A stretch of 53,144 bases of DNA from NCBI GenBank assembly GCA_017617315.1, contig JAFZWM010000020.1:1-53144 (forward strand), given 5' to 3'. The notes beneath the pieces were generated by a model. That model was given only the letters and a program-made list of their open reading frames with translations, did not search any database and had not been told where the DNA came from. Both the position numbers and the translations under genes were made by a program. Of this stretch, positions 24,797 to 31,027 are shown piece after piece (positions within the stretch are counted from its first letter, which is position 1; every line of letters starts with the position of its first letter). The DNA comes from Bacteroidaceae bacterium. GTDB lineage: Bacteria; Bacteroidota; Bacteroidia; Bacteroidales; Bacteroidaceae.

Positions 24797-25501
24797 TTAA
24801 ATTGTCAAATCCTGCTCGTCCTTCAAGTCCTTGCCCATCAATATTATCTGCGAGATTATCATCAGAGCCAAGCCTGTTATTAAATACATGCTGTTGCAGT
24901 CGTTCTTGAAAACGATGTCATAGCAAGCCAGCTGAATGTTTCTGACGAGATATTGGGTAAGTATGTACGACACAATTAGTTGCAGAATGTAAAGTGCCGT
25001 AAGCAGAAATCCCGTCATTTCGATGTATCTTGCCACCTGAGCCACGAAAATCTCACCCTTCCTCACTCTGCTGATAAGCTTGAATATCAGACAGAAAATC
25101 CATACTCCGACGAAGAGCATGACGGCAGCCGAGGCTATTGCAAATATTACAGGAAAGTTGCCGAGTTTGTTCTTCGACGCAGGGACAACGAGTTTTACTC
25201 TCTGCATGTCAACCTTGAATATCTGGTTTCCGGAGGTTGAAAAGAGTGCTCTTTCTTCGTGCCCGCGTTTAGGCGTAACATAAACTTCGAACGAAACCTC
25301 GCCCTTGTAGTTTTTTGCAATACTGCCGTCGGCAAGCGTGTCGCAAGTTACGTATTCGGCCGGGACTTCTGCAAATTCCAGCTTTTCGTCTTCGCTACAA
25401 TACGAGTGCGACTGGAAGTTGACGAAAACGGCATTGACCGTAACCAACACGATAATGGCAGCAACGAACAACGTGCTGTAGATTTTCAGTTTTTTATTCA
25501 T
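24797..25501 (-). CDS. DUF2975 domain-containing membrane protein
   Basis: The 234-residue protein has a first hydrophobic helix (residues 9-27), an extracytoplasmic beta-rich region of about 90 residues (VPAEYVTCDTLADGSIAKNYKGEVSFEVYV), and three further helices (115-140, 160-180, 210-225) with RVRKGEIFVAQVARYIEMTGFLL, the family-typical segment between helices. DUF2975 proteins partner with YozG-like HTH regulators and may serve as their membrane anchor or sensor. It lies between the small membrane gene and the HTH gene. Confidence 0.9.
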   Translation of the reverse strand: MNKKLKIYSTLFVAAIIVLVTVNAVFVNFQSHSYCSEDEKLEFAEVPAEYVTCDTLADGSIAKNYKGEVSFEVYVTPKRGHEERALFSTSGNQIFKVDMQRVKLVVPASKNKLGNFPVIFAIASAAVMLFVGVWIFCLIFKLISRVRKGEIFVAQVARYIEMTGFLLTALYILQLIVSYILTQYLVRNIQLACYDIVFKNDCNSMYLITGLALMIISQIILMGKDLKDEQDLTI

Positions 25502-25528
25502 AGCAAATTATTTTTTTGAAAGAGTTAT

Positions 25529-25747
25529 TCATTTACAACCAAGGTTTATAAGTCGGGCTAGAAACGCCTCGTAAGGAACTACGACGACGCCAACAACCGA
25601 ATCGTGCGAAACAAAGCCGGAAGTCAGTTCCGGAAGTCCAATTTTATTTCCCGACATCGGCCGACTACGGTGCAATATGTTCGTAGCCACCAATACTGCA
25701 AGCGCCACAACGCACAGCACAATGTATTTCTTTGCATTTATGTTCAT
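25529..25747 (-). CDS. Small one-pass membrane protein, 72 aa
   Basis: An N-terminal helix (YIVLCVVALAVLVATNIL) is followed by a 45-residue tail with a valine-rich stretch (SHDSVVGVVVVPYEAFL). No family is recognised. It is first in the DUF2975-HTH operon (27-base gap to DUF2975) and sits directly behind the promoter/operator region, so is probably coregulated. A similar small protein might assist the DUF2975 partner; that is inference. Confidence 0.55.
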   Translation of the reverse strand: MNINAKKYIVLCVVALAVLVATNILHRSRPMSGNKIGLPELTSGFVSHDSVVGVVVVPYEAFLARLINLGCK

Positions 25748-25759
25748 AGTTATTCAATT

Positions 25760-25778
25760 TTATTGTTAAACGATAAAT
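25760..25778. promoter_or_regulatory. Candidate operator 1 of the DUF2975/HTH operon
   Basis: TTATTGTTAAACGATAAAT contains an imperfect inverted repeat (TATTGTT/AACGATA). It lies just downstream of the expected transcription start and 13 bases before the first ATG. Confidence 0.55.
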
Positions 25779-25788
25779 ATTTTCGGTG

Positions 25789-25819
25789 CAAAAATAAAAA
25801 GAATATTCAAATTAGCAAA
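25789..25819 (-). promoter_or_regulatory. Predicted promoter of the DUF2975/HTH operon
   Basis: Minus strand: TTTG (25819-25816), 19 bases, TATTTTTG (25796-25789), between the two operator copies. Confidence 0.7.
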
Positions 25820-25835
25820 GAAAAACAATATTATT

Positions 25836-25854
25836 TTATTGTTTTACGATAAAT
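25836..25854. promoter_or_regulatory. Candidate operator 2 of the DUF2975/HTH operon
   Basis: TTATTGTTTTACGATAAAT matches operator 1 at 17 of 19 positions in the same orientation, 76 bases away, upstream of the -33 box. Confidence 0.55.
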
Positions 25855-25947
25855 TCATTGAAATAAAAGACGTTTCCAATAATATATTTCCGTCGTCACC
25901 AACCTTTGGGGTTGACATTCTTTACTGCCTTTGTCACTTCAGCAAAT

Positions 25948-25982
25948 AAAGAAAGCGATGCTGCCCGAAAGCAACATCGCTT
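25948..25982. repeat. 35-base hairpin, left copy of a direct repeat
   Basis: AAGCGATG-C-TGC pairs with GCA-A-CATCGCTT around CCGAAA. The 35 bases are identical to 29341-29375 in the same orientation. This copy follows the UGSC-like gene (minus strand), where it serves as terminator. Both copies border the divergent UGSC/sigma module. Confidence 0.85.
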
Positions 25983-26012
25983 TTTTATTCTCCAAGACAA
26001 TAATCCGCGTAT

Positions 26013-27920
26013 TTAGTTATCCGATGGCACGAGATACATATCAGCCAAAGCAGGATAGCCCTTTGAAGACATAAGCGAATCCCATGCCTTGGGCAATTCT
26101 ATGCTCACAACAGAAAAACCGCCACCGGGCATAATCTGAACTTTATTGCGCGATGCATCGCCAGTTACGAGGAATGCCGTGGCACCCTTCCTCATGGTTG
26201 GGATAGTAGTCATCGTTTCATCAGGAGTATCGTACCAAACAGGCGTAGATGTTGTTTCACCGCCTTCGGCTTTGACTATGTGACTGAGATATTGCCTGAA
26301 ATTATGCTCCTCTCCGTCCCTACGGCTACCCGGATTTGCGTAATAGTTTGCAAACGCGCGTTCGTAAGCCGAGCGTCGGGAGTTCTGAATAAGCGCATCT
26401 TCGAGAGAGCCGATGGCTGAATATCCGCAGGAGAGAATCTTTGCAACAGGTTCAGTCATTAAAACCACCCTATTGGTAAATTGTCTGCCACTGCCCAATG
26501 CAAACTGGCAGCGTTCAGAGATATCCCATGCCATTAGCTGCATTACACGTTCGGCATCTGTAGTAGACGGCGCCATATTGTTTCCCCACATAAGTGCCGA
26601 TGTAAGCGTTATGGTATTGTCGTTGATATTGTAGCCTTGCTGCTCGCTCCATGTCTGCCAGCCAACACGACGGCAAGCCTCCTCGTCCTCGACAAGACAC
26701 CACGGCTGAAGATAGCCAAATGTTCCCATTCTATTATGTCCTACGGTATATCCCGCCAGATTCTGCATGGCAAGACTCATAAAGCGGCTTATCGACAAAT
26801 TAGCATCGGCATTTATCTCGCCCTGCCCACAACTTATGCCCAACTGACGAGCCACCGGACCGTTTATCCACGAATAAGGAACCCACGCGTGAGTACTACC
26901 CAACGTGCGACGAAAATCACCCCCAGCCATTGCCTTGGTCATTGCCACAAGTATTGGCATATACTCAGGCTTGCACCCAGCCATACACGCATTTACAGCA
27001 ACGTGCCATGTCGTTGTGTTGCGGAATGCACCCGGAAGTACGGCTATGGTCTCGTCGATACGATAGTCGGTATAGTCAAGATATTCCTTAACCTTCTCGT
27101 AAGTGGGTGGACAAAACGGCATCCCATCTCTCCAACCCATCGATTTAAAATAAGCATAAATCTCATCGAGCGAGCCATGAAACACATCATCAGTAATACC
27201 TTGTACTGCCGCATCTGCGGCGTATTCGTCTTGGCGTATAGGCGTAGTAAGTGCAGTAACTATCTGCTGCCATATTACATCACGAGTGTTCTTGATTAGC
27301 TGTTCCTCGGTATGCGATGCAAAAGCACCCGGATACACCGCCACCCTAAGTACCGGCACACCGTTGTTGCGAGCCGTATAGCGTGCCTGCTGGTCAAATC
27401 CGGGAGCTGTGATGATGACCGACGGAATGCCCATTTTTTCGGCAACAATGCACGAGCCAGTCTCCTTCGGCGTACAGATACCACAGCCGCCGTTCCCAGC
27501 AATTACGGCATCAACCTTTAGTTCTGCAAGTCGACGTCTGAACTCTTCTGTGCCTTGCCGCTTTATGCCCGGTGCGGGATAAGGCCCGGCAATAGGCAAC
27601 TCATCATACAGAATAACCTTCGCACTCGGATAATTTGCCTCAATCAGCCTTTTCAGTTCTGGATGCGTAATGTTGTACATAAAATCATCGCCAACGATGG
27701 CAATCGTCTTGCCGTTAAGAGTTTTCAGTCTTGGTGCCATATCTATTGACTTGATGGTTGAAAATCCTACGGGGCAGACTACGCTGTACTCTATCTCTAC
27801 GCTGTTACTCGAACCGCAGGACTCGTCACATTCATAACGATTTGCCTGTGCAAAAGCAATCTTCGAAACAGAAAACAAAATACTGATTGTCAGCATCATT
27901 CTCAGGAATAACCTTTTCAT
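26013..27920 (-). CDS. Secreted UGSC-family-like fusion protein
   Basis: The 635-residue product has a signal peptide (RMMLTISILFSVSKIAFA). Residues about 50-225 resemble the UGSC (seleno)protein domain: KTIAIVGDDFMYNITHP, then GNGGCGICTPKETGSC and EKMGIPSVIITAPGF. Aligned with the family pattern GxGDUGSC, Cys146 stands at the selenocysteine site and Cys149 at the UGSC cysteine. Residues about 235-635 resemble the larger partner protein usually encoded separately (GWRDGMPFCPPTYEKVKEYL, MAGCKPEYMPILVAMTKAM, STHAWVPYSWINGP). So two partners are fused and exported, where a thiol-based reaction is likely. I chose ATG 27918-27920 because it begins the signal peptide; an in-frame ATG 17 codons upstream does not. 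It is divergent from an ECF sigma operon. The reaction is unknown. Confidence 0.78.
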   Translation of the reverse strand: MKRLFLRMMLTISILFSVSKIAFAQANRYECDESCGSSNSVEIEYSVVCPVGFSTIKSIDMAPRLKTLNGKTIAIVGDDFMYNITHPELKRLIEANYPSAKVILYDELPIAGPYPAPGIKRQGTEEFRRRLAELKVDAVIAGNGGCGICTPKETGSCIVAEKMGIPSVIITAPGFDQQARYTARNNGVPVLRVAVYPGAFASHTEEQLIKNTRDVIWQQIVTALTTPIRQDEYAADAAVQGITDDVFHGSLDEIYAYFKSMGWRDGMPFCPPTYEKVKEYLDYTDYRIDETIAVLPGAFRNTTTWHVAVNACMAGCKPEYMPILVAMTKAMAGGDFRRTLGSTHAWVPYSWINGPVARQLGISCGQGEINADANLSISRFMSLAMQNLAGYTVGHNRMGTFGYLQPWCLVEDEEACRRVGWQTWSEQQGYNINDNTITLTSALMWGNNMAPSTTDAERVMQLMAWDISERCQFALGSGRQFTNRVVLMTEPVAKILSCGYSAIGSLEDALIQNSRRSAYERAFANYYANPGSRRDGEEHNFRQYLSHIVKAEGGETTSTPVWYDTPDETMTTIPTMRKGATAFLVTGDASRNKVQIMPGGGFSVVSIELPKAWDSLMSSKGYPALADMYLVPSDN

Positions 27921-28001
27921 ATCACAATTATTTTCAGATGTTTGTCGTTTGGTTATATGATACGTAAACAACCCAAAGGTTAAAAAGTTGAAAATTTTTT
28001 T

Positions 28002-28009
28002 TACTTTTG
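28002..28009 (+). promoter_or_regulatory. Predicted -7 element of the ECF sigma operon
   Basis: TACTTTTG lies 25 bases before ATG 28035, with no good TTTG at -33. The divergent UGSC-like gene shows only TAACCTTTG on its strand (27982-27974), one base too long, so it may depend on another sigma factor. Confidence 0.5.
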
Positions 28010-28034
28010 TCTACCTAATGTGTCTAAACAATAT

Positions 28035-28589
28035 ATGGATTCAAGAAGAGAGCAGACACAATTATATGAGATGCTACGAAACCCGAATCTGCGCGATGAA
28101 GGGTTCAGACAACTAATGGCACAATATGGCAACAGACTGTATTGGCACATTAGGCGAATTGTTGTTGGACACGATGACGCCGAAGACGTATTGCAAGAAA
28201 CATGTATCAAGATTCTTGACAACATCAGCAGTTTTCGTGGCGACGGACAAATAACAACATGGATTTACAGCATTGCCACCAACGAATCGCTAAGACACCT
28301 GCGCCGACAGACTCATCTGTTTCAAAGTATCGACTCACTGGCACCAACACTAATCAGCAAACTTCAGGCTGAAACATCGCTCGACAGCAACAAAGCCGAA
28401 GTAGTTTTTCAAAAGGCATTGCTTACTTTGCCAACGCAACAGCGCATTGCATTCAGCATGCGTTACTACGACGAACTGAGTTACGAAGAAATTTCTGCCA
28501 TCACTGGCAAAAGCATCGGCACACTGAAAGCCAACAATCACTACGCAACAGAGAAAATAAAGAAATTCATAAAAGAATACGGTTTATGA
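28035..28589 (+). CDS. ECF-family RNA polymerase sigma factor
   Basis: The 184-residue protein has sigma region 2 (FRQLMAQYGNRLYWHIRRIVVGHDDAEDVLQETCIKILDNISSFRGDGQITTWIYSIATNESL) and sigma region 4 (LTLPTQQRIAFSMRYYDELSYEEISAITGKSIGTLKANNHYATEKI), the complete ECF layout. An in-frame GTG at 28020 would add five residues; ATG 28035 leaves a normal leader after the -7 box. Its last four bases overlap the next gene (ATGA, 28586-28589), coupling it to the membrane protein that probably holds it inactive. It most likely transcribes its own operon and perhaps the divergent secreted protein. Confidence 0.93.
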   Translation: MDSRREQTQLYEMLRNPNLRDEGFRQLMAQYGNRLYWHIRRIVVGHDDAEDVLQETCIKILDNISSFRGDGQITTWIYSIATNESLRHLRRQTHLFQSIDSLAPTLISKLQAETSLDSNKAEVVFQKALLTLPTQQRIAFSMRYYDELSYEEISAITGKSIGTLKANNHYATEKIKKFIKEYGL

Positions 28590-28906
28590 AAGATTTAAAG
28601 AAATACGAAATGCCATATCGTGAGAGCAAAGAATACGTTGACAACATCGTAGAACGCGCCACCGAACAGGCAATAAGCAGGCAGAGAACCACCAAGACTC
28701 ACACTCTGTACAAATACATTACGGCAGCAGCAGTTACGGTAATACTGGCAGGCTCAGCCATCATCTACTACAACCATACAAACTTCAGCAAAGAACTGAT
28801 TGCTGAAAATAGCACAAGTCCTGTTGATGATTTTCTGAACAGTATTACAGACGAAGAGATACAGATGCTGCCGTATTACGAAGTCGAAGAAATTCCAGAA
28901 TATTAA
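28586..28906 (+). CDS. One-pass membrane protein, candidate anti-sigma factor
   Basis: The 106-residue product has a short cytoplasmic N-terminus (about 45 residues, MPYRESKEYVDNIVERATEQAI), one membrane helix (YITAAAVTVILAGSAIIYY, about 48-66) and an acidic periplasmic tail. This topology, plus a 4-base overlap with an ECF sigma gene, is what small anti-sigma factors of the CnrY type show. No known anti-sigma sequence motif is seen, so the call rests on position and topology. The next gene encodes a periplasmic protein 12 bases later. Confidence 0.7.
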   Translation: MKDLKKYEMPYRESKEYVDNIVERATEQAISRQRTTKTHTLYKYITAAAVTVILAGSAIIYYNHTNFSKELIAENSTSPVDDFLNSITDEEIQMLPYYEVEEIPEY

Positions 28907-28918
28907 AAAAATAAGAAT

Positions 28919-29341
28919 ATGCGACAATACATTATCACACTGCTGCTGATGCTGTTTACTGCAAGCGCATCAGCACAGAATACACAGAAACTGAACGAAC
29001 GGTATTTTCAGGCAAAAGTGCGCGAACTTACCATGCGTCTTGATATGTCTGACAGTCAGAAAGAAAAATTCGTTCCTATTTACCGACGTTACAGCGAAGA
29101 GATGCGAGCCACCGTTGGAGAATACAAGAAACCTGCAAAGCCCCTAACCAACGAAGAACGTCTGGCTCTTACAAAACGTAAAATGGAACGCCAGCAACAG
29201 GCGCAATCCATTCGCATGAAGTATGTAGACGAGTTTGCCACCATTCTCTCGGCTGACCAAGTAAGCCGTTTTTTCGAAGTTGAAAACGAAATCCAGCGGA
29301 AACTGATGCAACGCCGACAACAAGCCAGCCAACAAAAATAA
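28919..29341 (+). CDS. Periplasmic CpxP/Spy-like protein
   Basis: After a signal peptide (IITLLLMLFTASASA), the 120-residue mature protein is helical with LTMRLDMSDSQKEKFVPIYRRYSEEMRA and later a second LTxxQ-like turn (FATILSADQVSRFFEVENEI). This resembles Spy/CpxP/CnrX proteins, periplasmic helical hairpins that sense metals or bind unfolded proteins. Lysine/arginine- and glutamine-rich (RKMERQQQAQSIRMK). As third gene after sigma factor and membrane protein it is the likely sensor. No cysteine or histidine cluster is visible, so metal binding is not obvious. Confidence 0.78.
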   Translation: MRQYIITLLLMLFTASASAQNTQKLNERYFQAKVRELTMRLDMSDSQKEKFVPIYRRYSEEMRATVGEYKKPAKPLTNEERLALTKRKMERQQQAQSIRMKYVDEFATILSADQVSRFFEVENEIQRKLMQRRQQASQQK

Positions 29342-29375
29342 AAGAAAGCGATGCTGCCCGAAAGCAACATCGCTT
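29341..29375. repeat. 35-base hairpin, right copy of the direct repeat
   Basis: Identical to 25948-25982 over 35 bases. It overlaps the last base of the CpxP-like gene's stop codon and serves as terminator for the sigma operon; the DUF2795 gene converges from the other side. Confidence 0.85.
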
Positions 29376-29381
29376 ATTTCT

Positions 29382-29603
29382 TTAATACTCATCCTCGTTG
29401 AACAAAAAGTCCTCTTTTGCAGGATAATCTGGCCATACATCTTCAATGCTCTCATATATATCGCCTTCATCCTCAATCTCTTGCAGGTTTTCTATAACCT
29501 CAAGAGGAGCACCCGAACGCTGTGCGTAATCAATCAATTCCTCCCTTGTTGCTGGCCAAGGGGCATCTTCCAACTTAGAAGCCAATTCCAAAGTCCAATA
29601 CAT
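29382..29603 (-). CDS. DUF2795 domain-containing protein, 73 aa
   Basis: Short acidic protein: YWTLELASKLEDAPWPATREELIDYAQRSGAPLEVIENLQEIEDEGDIYESIEDVWPDYP. This matches the DUF2795 family, conserved across Bacteroidota near housekeeping genes and of unknown function. It is monocistronic with a minus-strand promoter at 29644-29651 and converges on the sigma operon. Confidence 0.93.
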   Translation of the reverse strand: MYWTLELASKLEDAPWPATREELIDYAQRSGAPLEVIENLQEIEDEGDIYESIEDVWPDYPAKEDFLFNEDEY

Positions 29604-29643
29604 AGTCTTATAGGTTTTTTAAAGTTCTTTACAAAAATCCGTG

Positions 29644-29651
29644 CAAAAATA
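29644..29651 (-). promoter_or_regulatory. Predicted -7 element of the DUF2795 gene
   Basis: TATTTTTG on the minus strand, 41 bases before the ATG. Confidence 0.6.
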
Positions 29652-29694
29652 GCACAATTATTAAGAAATACAAGAATATTTCTTTTTTTTTACT

Positions 29695-29702
29695 TATCTT
29701 TG
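29695..29702 (+). promoter_or_regulatory. Predicted -7 element of the CE2 esterase gene
   Basis: TATCTTTG, 32 bases before ATG 29734; the -33 region is T-rich but lacks TTTG. Confidence 0.6.
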
Positions 29703-29733
29703 CCTACATTAATTCATTTTATATATACAAAGG

Positions 29734-30822
29734 ATGAAAAATCTAAGACTATTGGCACTTGCAGCACTTCTTAACTTTAGTGCCGTAACTTATGCGCAAT
29801 ATAGCAATTTCGTTCCTGCAAACAACCCAGAAATCGTATATATGGGACGAATAAACAATTCTGATCCAACAACACCTAAGTTCGTATATCCGGGTGTGCA
29901 GATCAGCATGCGTTTTACCGGAACAGAAATAAAGATGAAATGCAAGCCTAACAGCGGATTCTTTATGATAAAGATTGATGACAACCTGCCATTCAAAATC
30001 GAGTTCGGCGAAGGCATCAACGAGGTTGGACTGGCTAAGGGAATGCCCAACACAAAGCATACCGTAACAGCAACGCTCTGCTACGAAGGATATCAGAGAG
30101 TTCCAGAATTCCACGGATTTGTAATAGACGGACAGGTAGAGAACGCACCTAAGCTCCCTACCCGAAAGCTCGAGTTCATAGGCGACTCGCAGACATGCGG
30201 ATACGGCATCGACGATGTGAGCGGAACAGAGAGCAAGTTCTACGACAAGACCGAAAATTTCTATTATACATACGCAGCCGAGACTGCCCGACAGCTTAAC
30301 GCCCAGTACGTTACGGTCTGCCGCTCGGGAATCGGAGTCTATCGCAACTACAACGGTCCTGAAACAGGAAGCCCGAAGGAGTCTATGGTAGACATCTATC
30401 CGCTTACAAACTTCGGCGATCCTTCGCAGAACTGGGACTACGGCTCATACGTTCCTGATGTGGTTTGCATAAACCTCGGAACAAACGACACGAGCGTAGG
30501 CACATACAAGAAAGAACTTCTCGAAGACGGCTTCCGCAAGCTGTACAAGCTTATCAGAGCACGCTATCCCGATACAAACATCATCTTAATAGACGGTTGT
30601 ATGCTTAATGGAAAATCGCTTCAGGATGTACAGGGAGCCATAACAAAGATTGTTCTCGAAGCCAACGAGAGCGGCGACGGAAAAGTCTTCCGCCTCGATT
30701 TCTCGCCACAAGACGGCTCGCTGGGTTACGCAACGCACAGCCATCCGTCGGCAAGACAGCAGAAGTGCATGGCCGAAGAGCTTATCCCATTCATCCGCAG
30801 AATAGCAAACTGGAAGGACTAA
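29734..30822 (+). CDS. Secreted SGNH/GDSL carbohydrate esterase (CE2-like)
   Basis: The 362-residue protein has a signal peptide (MKNLRLLALAALLNFSAVTYA), an N-terminal jelly-roll of about 110 residues (FVYPGVQISMRFTGTEIKMKCKPNSGFFMIKID), then an SGNH hydrolase: block I FIGDSQTCGYG (Ser152), block III INLGTNDTS and block V HSHPSARQQ (His337). This two-domain layout is that of carbohydrate-esterase family 2, which removes acetyl groups from xylan, glucomannan or cello-oligosaccharides. In the periplasm it would help use plant fibre. Monocistronic; a terminator follows. Confidence 0.9.
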   Translation: MKNLRLLALAALLNFSAVTYAQYSNFVPANNPEIVYMGRINNSDPTTPKFVYPGVQISMRFTGTEIKMKCKPNSGFFMIKIDDNLPFKIEFGEGINEVGLAKGMPNTKHTVTATLCYEGYQRVPEFHGFVIDGQVENAPKLPTRKLEFIGDSQTCGYGIDDVSGTESKFYDKTENFYYTYAAETARQLNAQYVTVCRSGIGVYRNYNGPETGSPKESMVDIYPLTNFGDPSQNWDYGSYVPDVVCINLGTNDTSVGTYKKELLEDGFRKLYKLIRARYPDTNIILIDGCMLNGKSLQDVQGAITKIVLEANESGDGKVFRLDFSPQDGSLGYATHSHPSARQQKCMAEELIPFIRRIANWKD

Positions 30823-30843
30823 ACATTTTTCAAATAAAAATCA

Positions 30844-30884
30844 GCGGGCGTCCAGACATCAAAGTCTTGGACGTCCGCTTTTTT
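30844..30884 (+). terminator. Rho-independent terminator after the CE2 gene
   Basis: GCGGGCGTCCAGA pairs with TCTTGGACGTCCGC and is followed by six T residues. Confidence 0.9.
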
Positions 30885-30961
30885 CGTACCAAATTCATGC
30901 TGATTAATAAACTGCGCTACAAATTTCAAGCCATCTAAAGCCTTTTAAATCATCACGATGA

Positions 30962-31005
30962 AAACAAAAAAATAAGGTGATGCTACATAATGTGCACCAC
31001 CTTAT
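30962..31005 (-). terminator. Terminator of the rplKAJL-rpoBC operon
   Basis: On the minus strand ATAAGGTGGTGC pairs with GCATCACCTTAT, then TTTTTTGTTTT. It starts 23 bases past the rpoC stop. Confidence 0.88.
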
Positions 31006-31027
31006 AATTAAGTATTTTAGAAATCTA

